A stretch of 64,000 nucleotides of DNA from Caballeronia novacaledonica (GCF_900258035.1 NZ_OGTP01000010.1:154282-218281); one strand, 5' to 3'. Shown: positions 15,257 to 24,503, counted from the first letter of the stretch. Translations and numbers: made by a program. The notes: generated by a model from the letters alone, not told the origin.

Positions 15257-15298
15257 AAGCAAAAAGCCCAGCGCTAACCCGCTGGGCTTTTTGCTTTT
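15257..15298 (+). terminator. Intrinsic terminator, probably of the original tRNA-Thr gene
   Basis: A stem of about 17 bp (arms 15257-15273 and 15280-15296, AAGCCCAGCG / CGCTGGGCTT core) with a 6-nt loop; the 3' arm is T-rich. It begins 10 nt after the tRNA 3' end copy. In the chromosome before integration it would have ended the tRNA-Thr transcript. Confidence 0.8.
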
Positions 15299-15851
15299 GC
15301 CACTCGAATTCGCGATTTGCGGCCCCACAGCCCGACGTCGTGATTCGCGCTTTTGCAACGCACGTTGAGTTCGTACACGAGATTGCGATGTGAACCAAAA
15401 TCAGGTTCACCGATTTCACGCGCCGCCGCTCCGCGCAGCTGATTCGCCTTATATGTGCGCTTTCGTACAACAACGAACCATTTTCCGCTGCGCACCATCA
15501 AGCGTCAACGCTGGTTTCCCGGTATCGTTATATCCATAGAGGAAAAGCTACAGTTTAAGTACGGAGTGGCCGCGCTTTGCGCAAAGCCAAGCTGGGCGTG
15601 GCTCTTTTCACTGTACTTTTTGCAGCGCCCGAATAACGGACTGGCAAGCAATTACCGATGTTCGATCGATTCGAAGACGAACGATCATGCGTTGATGAGC
15701 GAGTTGCGCCGCACGGCTCAAGCCGAAGCGGTTGCGATCCGATAATGCATTTATAGAGAGAATCGTATTTGGTATTTCGGCCGCATGCGGCAGTGCAAAA
15801 ACCGCATTGGTCACGTTGGCGCAATTGTTGAAGTTATCGAGGAGAGAAATC
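15299..15851. other. Intergenic stretch without a credible gene
   Basis: Short overlapping frames on both strands lack ribosome sites and domains. It is the first core-genome sequence right of the mobile region and probably contains the promoter of the small gene at 15852. Confidence 0.4.
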
Positions 15852-16001
15852 ATGGACGCGAAACCGACCAAAATCCCGACGCCCGACACGGTGCACTGTC
15901 CGGATCCGGAACCGGCTGGCGTCGAGTTTCTCGCGACCGAACTGCCCGAGCATGTGCGCGCGTTCTTCGACGAACAGCGCAACTCGGCGCAGTCCAAATA
16001 G
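15852..16001 (+). CDS. 49-aa hypothetical protein
   Basis: Small gene starting at ATG 15852 behind GAGGAGAGA, a strong ribosome site. The product begins MDAKPTKIPTPDTVHCPDPEP and ends with LPEHVRAFFDEQRNSAQ; it is Pro-rich and acidic with a C-terminal helix, and has no signal or membrane segment. A longer frame from 15732 has no such site. Function unknown. Confidence 0.55.
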   Translation: MDAKPTKIPTPDTVHCPDPEPAGVEFLATELPEHVRAFFDEQRNSAQSK

Positions 16002-16210
16002 GCGGACATACTGGATCACGCCGTCGTCGTGAGAACGACGCCCGCCGCGCGCGGCGCACTCGGACCGTCTGGTCCGGTCATGGCTCAGGCCAGGACGCGT
16101 CGCGCCTCTCGTTCATGACCGCATCCGGGCGGGTCGTGCGTCACGGCTCGCTTCTTCGAAGCTTCTTCCGTCAGGCGGTGCGCTATTCTGGCGCTTTTGC
16201 CCGGATACCG

Positions 16211-16813
16211 ATGCGCCGCCGATCGAACTCCTCGCTTCTCGCCTCCGCCGCTCTCGCCTGCGCGCTCGCGCTCGCCGCCCCTGAACTCGCGCATGCGGAC
16301 GGCGACGACACGCCGTTCACCAATCTCATCGCGCTCGTGTCGCAACGGCTCGCGCTCGCGGAACCGGTCGCGCGCTGGAAGTGGGCCCATCACGAGCCGA
16401 TCACCGACGCGCCGCGCGAAGAGGCGTTGCTCAAGCACGTCGAAGGAAAGGCGTCGGCTGCGCAGGTCGACCCGGAATTTGCGCGGCAGTTCTTCCGCGA
16501 TCAGATCGACGCCAGCAAGGATGTGCAGAATGCGCTCTTCGCCAACTGGCGCGCGGTGAAGGCCGCGCCGGAGGCATCGCCGCCCGATCTCGCCAGGGAC
16601 ACGCGGCCGAAACTCGACCGGCTCACGCAATCGCTCGTGTCGGCGCTCGCGCACGTCGAGCCGATTCGTCACGCGGAGGATTGTCCGGTGCGGCTCGCCG
16701 AAAGCGTCGCGCGATGGAAGCATCTGACGCGCTACGACTCGTCGATGAACGCGCCGCTCATGCGCGCGCTCTCGCATGTGTGTGCTTCGGGTGGCGTAGG
16801 CGCGGTCGGCTGA
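16211..16813 (+). CDS. secreted chorismate mutase (*AroQ type)
   Basis: 200-aa periplasmic chorismate mutase of the AroQ gamma class, converting chorismate to prephenate outside the cytoplasm. A signal peptide of about 27 residues (basic MRRRSN, hydrophobic core, A-L-A-H-A cut site) is followed by the all-helical domain with LVSQRLALAEPVARWKW, EEALLKHVEG and FFRDQIDASKDVQ, which carry the Arg, Lys, Asp and Gln of the active site. Two Cys in the C-terminal part (EDCPVR and HVCASG) probably form a disulfide bond, as in other secreted members. Stands alone, tail to tail with the exonuclease gene. Its role outside the cell is not settled for this family. Confidence 0.85.
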   Translation: MRRRSNSSLLASAALACALALAAPELAHADGDDTPFTNLIALVSQRLALAEPVARWKWAHHEPITDAPREEALLKHVEGKASAAQVDPEFARQFFRDQIDASKDVQNALFANWRAVKAAPEASPPDLARDTRPKLDRLTQSLVSALAHVEPIRHAEDCPVRLAESVARWKHLTRYDSSMNAPLMRALSHVCASGGVGAVG

Positions 16814-16820
16814 TCGCGCG

Positions 16821-17966
16821 TCAGGCGGTCGGCGCGAGTGTTCCGCAGGCAAGCGGCGTCACGACGAGCCCGCGCGCGAGGCGCTCGCTCAGGATGCGAT
16901 AGGTCGACAGCTCGAACGCGGGTGAAGCGGCGCCGGCGTGCAGCGCGCCAGCCTGATCGAGCGCGCCGGCGGTGCCGAGATAGCACCAGTTGTCGATGAC
17001 ATGCCATGCGCGCTGCCCCGATGCCTCGTCGCGCTCTTCGATCGCGATGGCGCCCGCGTAAGGCCACGGCGCGCCGCGAGCGTCGCCCGAACGCGATTTC
17101 GGCGCGCGATTGTGCGCCGGTCGCGCGTTTGCGATCCACTGCGCCTCGGCCAGCAGCGCGCCGATCTCGCCGCCCGTCGCCCGCCATTCGAGGCGACGCA
17201 CGAGCGCGGCCAGACGCAGATCCTTCGCCGACCGCCGCGGGCCGACGAGATGCGAGCGCACGCGCTGCCGCAGCCGCACGCTTCGGCCTGCGTAGAGCGG
17301 CGTGTCGTCGTCGCCATAGAACAGATAGACGCCGCAGCCCGCGACGATCTGCTCGATCGTGTCCTCGTCGATATGCGCCGCGAGCTGGAACCGGCGCGTC
17401 ACGCGTTCGAGGTGCGTGCGCATGACATCGGCCGTGTTCGCGCGATGCAGGTGTTGCCAGAATTGCCAGAGCAGATCGGCGTCGGCCAGCGCGCGGTGCC
17501 GCGCCGAAGGCACGAGCGCGTGGCGTACGACGAGCGCATCGAGACCGTGACGGCTTTCCGCCGGATAGACGGCGCGGGAGAGTTGCACCGTGCAGAGCAC
17601 GTCCGGCGCGAAGCGAAGACCCATGCGCCGGAATTCGCCCTTGAGGAAACCGTGGTCGAAGTGCGCGTTATGCGCGACGAAAAGCCGGCCGTTCAGGCGC
17701 TCGAGCAGGCCGGACGCAAGTTGTTCGAACGTCGGGGCATCGCGCACCATCGCGTCGGTGATGCCGGTCAGTTGCTGGACGAACGCGGGAATCGGCTTTT
17801 GCGGGTTCACGAGCGATGACCACTGCGACACGCCCGACGGCCCGACTTCCACGATGCCGATCTCGGTGATACGGTCCACGCCGAACGTGGCGCCGGTCGT
17901 TTCGAGATCGACGAATACGATGGGCTCGGATGGGAAGGCAAGGCTTGCGGCTGGATCGGGAAGCAT
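16821..17966 (-). CDS. DnaQ-type 3'-5' exonuclease fused to GIY-YIG nuclease domain
   Basis: 381-aa two-domain nuclease. Residues ~15-180 form a DEDDh exonuclease like DNA polymerase III epsilon: FVDLETTG (Exo I), a GIT motif, HNAHFD (Exo II) and RHRALADA (Exo III). Residues ~205-300 form a GIY-YIG domain like UvrC/Cho: GVYLFYGDDD, then LYAGRSVRLRQRVRSHL. The remainder (~300-381) is a less conserved tail. Proteins of this design are annotated as Cho-like repair exonucleases and occur widely in Burkholderiaceae; the exact substrate is unknown. Convergent with the chorismate mutase gene, 7 bp apart. Confidence 0.9.
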   Translation of the reverse strand: MLPDPAASLAFPSEPIVFVDLETTGATFGVDRITEIGIVEVGPSGVSQWSSLVNPQKPIPAFVQQLTGITDAMVRDAPTFEQLASGLLERLNGRLFVAHNAHFDHGFLKGEFRRMGLRFAPDVLCTVQLSRAVYPAESRHGLDALVVRHALVPSARHRALADADLLWQFWQHLHRANTADVMRTHLERVTRRFQLAAHIDEDTIEQIVAGCGVYLFYGDDDTPLYAGRSVRLRQRVRSHLVGPRRSAKDLRLAALVRRLEWRATGGEIGALLAEAQWIANARPAHNRAPKSRSGDARGAPWPYAGAIAIEERDEASGQRAWHVIDNWCYLGTAGALDQAGALHAGAASPAFELSTYRILSERLARGLVVTPLACGTLAPTA

Positions 17967-18577
17967 CGTGAACGGCGGAGGCGGCGCGGCGAGCGCCGAA
18001 GTGGAACGTGGCGGGATTGCCCATTCTAACGCAGCGTGCGGATGCCGGCTTTGCCGGCGCTTTAAATGATTTGCGGCGATCGGTGCGACGCGGTCATGCC
18101 GAGTTTTTCTCGTTCTTTCTATTAGGCGCTCGCCGATTTTTTCCAGCGCAATAGCGGATAACCCGTAATAGCATTCCCCGATTAACTAGAATTATTTTTT
18201 AAGATTATCGCGTTTTGAGAAGTGAACGTCGGCCATTGCGACGGTGTACAGCGAACGATCGCCGCAGCGCTTGCACCGTGGCAGCCGGGCGCGGCGCGCG
18301 GCGGCGCGTGTGCGCCAAATCCAGGGCCACGCACGCCGCAAAATAAGATCCTGCCTGTTGAAACTCCGCTGCGAAAAAATTTAATTAACCGCAAATAACT
18401 TATGCCAAATAATATTCCCGATATATCATGACAATATATCGACATAAAAACAAAACATCCCATCAAACCGCAACAAGATTATTCAAAGCGTAAGCGTTTA
18501 CTCGCCTTGCCCGATTCTCCGACATTAAGCAACATGGAAACTAAGTCACGACTTAAATGTAATGGAGGGCGGCAACG
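17967..18577. other. Long intergenic region, AT-richer
   Basis: 610 bp without a supported gene. The part from about 18360 to 18560 is clearly AT-richer than its surroundings (TTTAATTAACC, ATATATCATGACAATATATCG), suggesting promoters for the small gene at 18578. A frame on the minus strand (18182-18466) has no ribosome site or known domain. Confidence 0.4.
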
Positions 18578-18805
18578 ATGATCCAGATCAGTCGATTCGC
18601 GCAATGGTTGATATCGCTCGCAGCGCCATCGATTACGCCGGCGGCAGAGCGTGCTTCATCGCTCGATTTCGATCCGGCGTGGCATGGCGATCACTGGCAG
18701 AACCTGCTCTCATCGCCCATGGACGCAAGGCACTACGTGATGGAGGACTGGGCGACGCCGCTCGACGGCGACCTCGTCACGGGCGAAGCGCCTCAAGAGC
18801 GCTAG
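18578..18805 (+). CDS. 75-aa hypothetical protein
   Basis: Starts at ATG 18578 behind GGAGGGCGG. The product begins MIQISRFAQWLISLAAPSI, possibly a weak signal or amphipathic helix, then a soluble acidic part (HWQNLLSSPMDARHYVMEDWATPLDGD). Not recognised. It is convergent with the candidate small RNA that ends about 10 bp beyond its stop. Confidence 0.5.
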   Translation: MIQISRFAQWLISLAAPSITPAAERASSLDFDPAWHGDHWQNLLSSPMDARHYVMEDWATPLDGDLVTGEAPQER

Positions 18806-18814
18806 CGCGGCGGC

Positions 18815-18900
18815 GCAAAAAAAAGCGCGACCGGGAAGTCGCGCTGACAAAGTTTGGAGATCTTTTTCCGTCAACGAAAAAGTCTGCTTCGGAAAGCAGA
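18815..18900 (-). ncRNA. Candidate small RNA with three stem-loops
   Basis: Read leftward, a TATACT box (18907-18912) is followed by three hairpins: 18883-18900 (TCTGCTT / AAGCAGA, loop TCCG), 18862-18882 (CTTTTTC / GAAAAAG) and a terminator 18824-18845 (AGCGCGAC / GTCGCGCT), which ends in a run of eight or nine T on that strand. No gene on the minus strand lies upstream that would need this terminator. The -35 region is poor. Length would be about 85 nt. The terminator itself is well supported; the RNA is inferred. Confidence 0.5.
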
Positions 18901-19311
18901 GATCACAGTATACCGATGCGGCCCGCATTAATTACCTTCAAAAGCCGCAAACTTCTGTTTCAAATCTCTCAACAATCGATTTTCGGAAATTTCCCGTCAT
19001 TTTCCTCGCGATTCATGTCGTACATGCGCAACGTCGATTGGTTGACACTTCCGCCCTTACGACTTTATTCGCCGGTAAATCATTGTATATAAAGAAAAAT
19101 ATGCGCAATTTCGATCATTGCCGCATCAACAATGGTTTATTGTGGAATTTGGAAGGCCTTCCGCTGTAACACCGTCTTTACACTTCGTCTGGTCCGGAAA
19201 CAAATGTGTCGTCGATGCATTGCTCCTCCGCCCGCGCCTCTCGCAGCGCGCCGGAGCGAGGTTTCCTCAAAGCCTGGGTCCCCGGCCCAATCTGCTCTCG
19301 GAGTTACAAAG

Positions 19312-20454
19312 ATGAAAAAGACTCTCATGGTCGCCGCCCTGTCGGGCGTTTTTGCTACCGCCGCCCATGCGCAAAGCAGCGTCACGCTGTACGGCCTGAT
19401 CGATGCGGGCATCACCTACACGAACAACCAGCAAGGCCACAGCAACTGGAAGGCGACGAGCGGTTCGGTCAACGGCAGCCGTTGGGGCCTGCGTGGTTCG
19501 GAAGACCTCGGCGGCGGCCTGAAGGCGATCTTCACGTTGGAGAACGGCTTCAACATCATGAACGGCACGAATGGCCAGGGTGGTCGCGAGTTCGGCCGTC
19601 AGGCATTCGTCGGTCTGTCGAGCAACCAGTTCGGCGCCGTGACCCTCGGCCGTCAATATGACTCCGTGGTCGACTTCCTCGGGCCTCTGGCTCTGACGGG
19701 CACGCAATACGGCGGCACGCAGTTCGCCCACCCGTTCGACAACGACAACCTCGACAACACGTTCCGCGTCAACAACTCGGTCAAGTACACGAGCGCGAAC
19801 TACGCCGGCTTCAAGCTGGGCGCGATGTACGGCTTCTCGAACGAAGCAGGCGGCTTTGCGGATAACCGCGCTTACAGCGTCGGCGCGTCGTACAACTACG
19901 GCCCGTTGAACGTTGCGGCCGCGTACATGCAGCTGAACAACGTCGGCTCGCCGACCAACAACGTCAACGGCGCGATCACGACGGACAACACGCCGTTCGT
20001 CGCCGGCCGTCAGCGCATCTTCGGCGGTGGCCTGAACTACGCGTTCGGCCCGGCAACGGTCGGCTTCGTGTTCACGCAGACGATGCTGGACAACGCTTCG
20101 TCGATCACCAACGTCGGCTCGCAAGGCGCCGGCTCGATCAACCTGACCGACGGTCACGTTCGCTTCACCAACTACGAAGTCAACGGCCGTTACAACCTGA
20201 CGCCGGCTCTGTCGCTCGCGGGTGCTTACACCTACACCGACAGCCGTATCGACGGCGAAAAGCCGAAGTTCCACCAGTTCAGCCTGCAAACGGCGTACGC
20301 GCTGTCGAAGCGTACCGACGTGTACCTGCAAGGCGAATACCAGCACATGACCGACCAGGACGGCCTGCCGATCGGTGCGGTGATCAACGGTGTTGGCATG
20401 TCGTCGAACGGCAATCAAGTGTCCGCGACGGTTGGCATGCGTCACCGCTTCTAA
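19312..20454 (+). CDS. general porin, Gram-negative porin_4 family
   Basis: 380-aa outer-membrane trimeric beta-barrel porin for small hydrophilic solutes, of the OpcP/Omp38 type common in Burkholderia. Signal peptide MKKTLMVAALSGVFATAAHA, then SSVTLYGLIDAGI, the family start, GSRWGLRGSEDLGGGLKAIF, and alternating amphipathic strands to the C-terminal RHRF, whose final Phe is the outer-membrane sorting signal. ATG 19312 is chosen because of the signal peptide; the frame is open further upstream by chance. The high use of AAC/GGC codons suggests strong expression. A separate promoter lies in the AT-rich 18930-19110 stretch and a UUCG-type terminator follows. Confidence 0.95.
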   Translation: MKKTLMVAALSGVFATAAHAQSSVTLYGLIDAGITYTNNQQGHSNWKATSGSVNGSRWGLRGSEDLGGGLKAIFTLENGFNIMNGTNGQGGREFGRQAFVGLSSNQFGAVTLGRQYDSVVDFLGPLALTGTQYGGTQFAHPFDNDNLDNTFRVNNSVKYTSANYAGFKLGAMYGFSNEAGGFADNRAYSVGASYNYGPLNVAAAYMQLNNVGSPTNNVNGAITTDNTPFVAGRQRIFGGGLNYAFGPATVGFVFTQTMLDNASSITNVGSQGAGSINLTDGHVRFTNYEVNGRYNLTPALSLAGAYTYTDSRIDGEKPKFHQFSLQTAYALSKRTDVYLQGEYQHMTDQDGLPIGAVINGVGMSSNGNQVSATVGMRHRF

Positions 20455-20480
20455 GCTTCACAGGCAGTCTCGCTGTAGAA

Positions 20481-20507
20481 AAGCCGCTCTTCGGAGCGGC
20501 TTTTTTT
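20481..20507 (+). terminator. Porin terminator
   Basis: Stem AAGCCGCTC / GAGCGGCTT (20481-20489 and 20494-20502), TTCG loop, followed by T run. 27 bp after the porin stop. Confidence 0.9.
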
Positions 20508-20528
20508 CGTCTGCACGGCGGCCTTCGA

Positions 20529-21080
20529 TCAATCCGGATATCGCACGTCCAGAATGTCGATCTGCTGCACGCCCGCCGGCGTATGCAGCGCGACCGTGTC
20601 GCCGGTCTTCGCCTTCAGCAGCGCCCGCGCGACCGGCGAGATCCAGCTCACGTAGCCGAGCTCCAGATTCACCTCATCGACGCCGACGATCGTCACCGTC
20701 TTCGTGTCGCCGTCGTCGCCCGCGTAGTCCACCGTCGCGCCGAAGAACACCTGATCGACGTTCTCCTGCCTGCTGCTGTCCACCACTTCCGCGAGATCCA
20801 GGCGCTTCGTCAGAAAGCGGATGCGGCGGTCGATCTCGCGCAGCCGCCGCTTGCCGTAGATATAGTCGCCGTTCTCCGAGCGATCCCCGTTCGACGCGGC
20901 CCAGGAGACGAGTTTGACCACCTCGGGACGGTCCGTGTCCAGAAGCTGCAGAAGCTCGTCACGCAGCCGCTTGTGGCCCGCCGGCGTGATGTAGTTCTTC
21001 GTGCCCGCCGGGACGTCCGGATGGCCGGGTTCGAGGTCGTCGTCGGTGTCTTCCGACTCTTTGACAAATGCCTTGTTCAT
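20529..21080 (-). CDS. greB: transcription elongation factor GreB
   Basis: 183 aa. GreB binds RNA polymerase and stimulates cleavage of backtracked RNA. Seen: NYITPAGHKRLRDELLQLL, the N-terminal coiled-coil start, and NGDRSENGDYIYGKRRLREIDRRIRFLTKRL with the acidic tip (D/E) between the two helices; the FKBP-like C-terminal domain contains FGATVDYAGDD and ISPVARALLKAKTGD. Starts MNKAFVKE as GreB usually does, so ATG 21080, not the longer frame. An extra acidic stretch (ESEDTDDDLEPGHPD) precedes the coiled coil. Convergent with the porin gene, 74 bp apart. Confidence 0.93.
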   Translation of the reverse strand: MNKAFVKESEDTDDDLEPGHPDVPAGTKNYITPAGHKRLRDELLQLLDTDRPEVVKLVSWAASNGDRSENGDYIYGKRRLREIDRRIRFLTKRLDLAEVVDSSRQENVDQVFFGATVDYAGDDGDTKTVTIVGVDEVNLELGYVSWISPVARALLKAKTGDTVALHTPAGVQQIDILDVRYPD

Positions 21081-21252
21081 GATGCTGCTCGATGCCGAAT
21101 GAGGTCGAATTCCGTGAGGTACTTGCTTTCCAGACATCAACTTACCACGCCGAAAGCCCCTTTCGTCGAGCGGATGCTGACAGAAAATTCGATAGTTTGG
21201 CTCAAACCCCTTCCTTTTCGGAACAGGCTTGGCTATAATTCCGCTTCTGCGT

Positions 21253-21329
21253 GCGGCTGTAGCTCAGTTGGATAGAGTACTTGGCTACGAACCAAGGGGT
21301 CGTGGGTTCGAATCCTGCCAGCCGCGCCA
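21253..21329 (+). tRNA. tRNA-Arg(ACG)
   Basis: 77 nt with encoded CCA. Acceptor GCGGCTG / CAGCCGC, D-arm AGCTCAGTTGGATAGAGT, anticodon loop CTACGAA (ACG), T-loop TTCGAAT. Identical to the copy 164 bp downstream. Confidence 0.97.
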
Positions 21330-21416
21330 CTTATTCTGGTGTTCTCGCTCTGACGAGGTCATCGAGCGCTTAACCATGAGCGCGTTGAAGTAACATAGTG
21401 TTGTACCGTTTTGCGT

Positions 21417-21493
21417 GCGGCTGTAGCTCAGTTGGATAGAGTACTTGGCTACGAACCAAGGGGTCGTGGGTTCGAATCCTGCCAGCCGCGCCA
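21417..21493 (+). tRNA. tRNA-Arg(ACG), second copy
   Basis: Same 77 nt as 21253-21329, also with CCA. A tandem duplication; the preceding four bases (GCGT) are shared as well. Probably co-transcribed with the first copy and ended by the terminator at 21501. Confidence 0.97.
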
Positions 21494-21500
21494 TCTTTCG

Positions 21501-21531
21501 AAGGGCCTTCCATACGGAAGGCCCTTTTTGT
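21501..21531 (+). terminator. tRNA-Arg terminator
   Basis: Stem AAGGGCCTTCC / GGAAGGCCCTT (21501-21511 / 21516-21526), ATAC loop, then T run. It also faces the minus-strand gene that ends at 21555. Confidence 0.9.
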
Positions 21532-21554
21532 TTGCTCTCGTCAAAGAGCGCCGG

Positions 21555-22046
21555 CTATTGGCGCGGCACCGAGCCGATATCGCCGATGTTCAATTCCGGC
21601 CTCGGCACATCCTCCACCGACACCACCGCACTCGACTCCCCGATCGCCTCCGCCCGCGTCCCGAGCAAGGTCTGCGAGCGGTGCAAGAAATCATCGTCGA
21701 CGTCATCGCCGAACGTGTGGCGCACGAAGGCGCGCAGCAAGGCGATCCGCAACGACGCGCCGCGTCCTTCCACCGGCTTGCCGTCCTTGCCGAAGCTCAC
21801 GGTGCAGATCACCTCGCCGCGCCCGTGATCGTGCATCTCGAGCTTGCACGCGCGCTCCAGCACGACGGCCGCCGCCTCCCAGGAAGTCGACGGCAGGAAG
21901 CGCCCGTCCCAAGGCTTGCCGCGATCGTTGCCGCGGATGGAGAGCGTCTCTCCGCTATCGGTGAAATGAATCTCTCGGATGAATTCGTGCAGTCCGCGCG
22001 CGACCCAGTAGTCGAGCGTGGCGCCTTCGAGATCGGAAGTGTTCAT
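21555..22046 (-). CDS. DUF2591 (NinX-like) domain protein
   Basis: 163 aa, start ATG 22046 behind AGGAGAA. The opening LEGATLDYWVARGL is the typical first part of DUF2591, a family first noted in phages and found in many Burkholderia chromosomes. WDGRFLPSTSWEAAAVVLER fits the middle of the domain. The C-terminal ~30 residues are a variable tail (SSAVVSVEDVPRPEL). Function unknown. It follows spoT in the same direction, 60 bp downstream, and may be carried on that transcript. Confidence 0.75.
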   Translation of the reverse strand: MNTSDLEGATLDYWVARGLHEFIREIHFTDSGETLSIRGNDRGKPWDGRFLPSTSWEAAAVVLERACKLEMHDHGRGEVICTVSFGKDGKPVEGRGASLRIALLRAFVRHTFGDDVDDDFLHRSQTLLGTRAEAIGESSAVVSVEDVPRPELNIGDIGSVPRQ

Positions 22047-22106
22047 GCGGCGCGTTCTCCTGTTCGTCATCGATAACAGGCATGCACGCCGCATTCCCGC
22101 GCCGCG

Positions 22107-24503
22107 TCAGTAGTCGGCGCGCTCGCGGTCGATGCGCATGCCGCCGTCCTGATTGCGGTGATGCGGTTCGTCGCTCGGACGCTCGCGCGCGATGCGCATC
22201 ACGTCCGGATTGGTGCGCACACGGCGCATGACGTTCGCCAGGTGCACGCGGTCGCTCACCTGGATCACGAAGCGCAAGAGCTTCGCTTCCTGCGACACGT
22301 CTTCGTCCATCGCGATATGCACGATGTTCGCGTCGGCCGACGTGATATCCGCCGCGACGCGCGCGAAGACGCCCTTCGTGTTCTTCACGAGCACCTTGAC
22401 GGCGACATCGAACAGACGTCCCGGCTGCGGCGCCCACGCGACATCGATCCAGCGGCCCGGATCGCGCCGATGAATACGCTGCGCGACGCGGCATTCGGTC
22501 GTGTGGATCGCCATGCCGAGCCCGATGCCGATGTAGCCCATGATGTCGTCGCCGGGAATCGGGCGGCAGCACGGCGACAATTGCACCGACATGCCTTCCG
22601 TGCCCGTGATGACGACCGGCGGCGCGGTATTGGTGTTGTGATGCTCGCGATGCGGATGCTCGTCGTCGTCGGCGATGCCGTTCATCAACACTTCGATGCG
22701 CTTGGCCATCACCGCCGCCACGCGCCGGCCGAGACCGATGTCCGCGAAAATTTCCTGCCGCGTCTTGTTGCCGGTCCACTGCACGAGCTTTTCCCACACT
22801 TCCGGCGTGACGTCCGACAGCGCGAGGCCATAGCCCTTGAGACTCTGATCGACGAGCCGCTCGCCCAACTGGACGGACTCGTTCAGGCGCATCGTCTTCA
22901 GGTAATGACGGATCGCCGAGCGCGCCTTGCCGGTGCGCACAAAGCCGAGCCACGCGGGATTCGGTTTCGAATACGGCGCGGTGATCACTTCGACGATATC
23001 GCCGCTTTTCAGCTCCGTGCGCAGCGGCAGGAGCTCGTTGTTGATCTTCACCGCGACGCACTGGTTGCCGAGGTCGCTGTGAATCGAATACGCGAAGTCG
23101 AGCGCGGTCGCGCCGCGCGGCAGCGGCATGATCTTCGACTTCGGCGTGAAGACGTAGACCGCGTCCGGGAACAGGTCGATCTTGACGTGTTCGAGAAATT
23201 CGCTCGAATCGCCCGCTTCGCTTTGAATGTCGAGCAGCGACTTGAGCCATTGATGCGCGCGCTTCTGCACGTCGTTCAGGTCCGCGCCGCCGTTCTTGTA
23301 GAGCCAGTGCGCCGCGACGCCCGCCTCGGCGATCTCGTGCATCTTGCGCGTGCGGATCTGAAACTCGATCGGCGCGCCGAACGGACCGACGAGCGTGGTA
23401 TGCAGGGACTGATAGCCGTTCACCTTCGGAATGGCGATGTAGTCCTTGAACTTTCCCGGCACGGGCTTGTAGAGCGCGTGCAGCGCGCCGATGCACGTAT
23501 AGCATTCCAGCGCGCTCTCGACCACCACGCGAAAACCGTAGACGTCGAGCACCTGCGAAAACGACAACTGCTTGTCGCGCATCTTCTTGTAGATGCTGAA
23601 GATCGTTTTCTCGCGGCCGGTGACTTCCGCGTTGATCTTGGCATCGGCGATGGTGCGCTGCACCGCTTCGAGAATCTTGCCGACCACTTCGCGCCGATTG
23701 CCGCGCGCGGCCTTCACCGCTTTTTCGAGCGTAGCGTAGCGGTTCGGATTGAAGTTCGCGAAAGACAGATCCTGCAGTTCGCGATACGTGTTGTTCAGGC
23801 CGAGCCGGTGCGCGATCGGCGCGTAGATATCCAGCGTTTCGCGCGCCACGCGCCGGCGCTTCTCCGGCGGCACCGCGCCGAGCGTGCGCATGTTGTGCAG
23901 CCGGTCGGCGAGCTTGACGAGAATGACGCGCACGTCGCGCGCCATCGCGAGCAGCATCTTGCGGAAGTTTTCCGCCTGCGCTTCCTCGCGATTGCGGAAT
24001 TCCATCTTGTCCAGTTTGGACAAACCGTCGACCAGTTCCGCGACCTTCGCGCCGAAACGCTCCGCGATCTCGGTCTTGGTCACGCCCTGATCTTCGATCA
24101 CGTCATGCAGCAGCGCGGCCATGATCGACTGCGCATCGAGCTTCCAGCCCGCGCAGATTTCCGCGACCGCGACCGGATGCGTGATGTACGGCTCGCCGCT
24201 CTGGCGATACTGCCCGAGATGCGCTTCGTCGCTGAAGTGGAACGCCGCCTTGACTTCCTTGATCTCTTCCGGGGTGATGTAGCCCGCGAGCGCATTCGTC
24301 AGTTTCGCGATGGAAACGACGTCGTGCTTGCGCGGCTGCTCCGGCGTGGCGGTCGGGCCGAACAGATGGCGGAAGGACTGTTCGAGGACCGCGTCGATGT
24401 ACTTGCGCGCCGCATGCGGCTTGTCGGCGTCGAGCACGGAATCCTGATCGATTTCGAGCTCGTGGTCCACGGCGGCGGAGATGGGCAACGGTGTCTGACT
24501 CAT
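22107..24503 (-). CDS. spoT: bifunctional (p)ppGpp synthetase/hydrolase SpoT
   Basis: 798-aa Rel/SpoT enzyme, making and degrading the alarmone (p)ppGpp. The hydrolase site is intact (LLHDVIED, His133-Asp134, plus LVKLADRLHNMRT), and so is the synthetase (VYGFRVVVESALECY, IPKVNGYQSLHTTLVG). A TGS domain (IDLFPDAVYVFTPKSKIMPLPRGATALDFAYSIH) and a C-terminal Cys-containing and ACT region (SPCCRPIPGD ... FARVAADI) follow. The N-terminal ~75 residues before the HD domain extend beyond E. coli SpoT, as in other Burkholderia proteins. Fourth gene of a leftward run yicC-gmk-rpoZ-spoT. Confidence 0.97.
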   Translation of the reverse strand: MSQTPLPISAAVDHELEIDQDSVLDADKPHAARKYIDAVLEQSFRHLFGPTATPEQPRKHDVVSIAKLTNALAGYITPEEIKEVKAAFHFSDEAHLGQYRQSGEPYITHPVAVAEICAGWKLDAQSIMAALLHDVIEDQGVTKTEIAERFGAKVAELVDGLSKLDKMEFRNREEAQAENFRKMLLAMARDVRVILVKLADRLHNMRTLGAVPPEKRRRVARETLDIYAPIAHRLGLNNTYRELQDLSFANFNPNRYATLEKAVKAARGNRREVVGKILEAVQRTIADAKINAEVTGREKTIFSIYKKMRDKQLSFSQVLDVYGFRVVVESALECYTCIGALHALYKPVPGKFKDYIAIPKVNGYQSLHTTLVGPFGAPIEFQIRTRKMHEIAEAGVAAHWLYKNGGADLNDVQKRAHQWLKSLLDIQSEAGDSSEFLEHVKIDLFPDAVYVFTPKSKIMPLPRGATALDFAYSIHSDLGNQCVAVKINNELLPLRTELKSGDIVEVITAPYSKPNPAWLGFVRTGKARSAIRHYLKTMRLNESVQLGERLVDQSLKGYGLALSDVTPEVWEKLVQWTGNKTRQEIFADIGLGRRVAAVMAKRIEVLMNGIADDDEHPHREHHNTNTAPPVVITGTEGMSVQLSPCCRPIPGDDIMGYIGIGLGMAIHTTECRVAQRIHRRDPGRWIDVAWAPQPGRLFDVAVKVLVKNTKGVFARVAADITSADANIVHIAMDEDVSQEAKLLRFVIQVSDRVHLANVMRRVRTNPDVMRIARERPSDEPHHRNQDGGMRIDRERADY

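Noticed and set aside
18182..18466. 94-codon minus-strand frame before the 75-aa gene
   Set aside because: No ribosome site or known domain, and it spans a sharp change in base composition.
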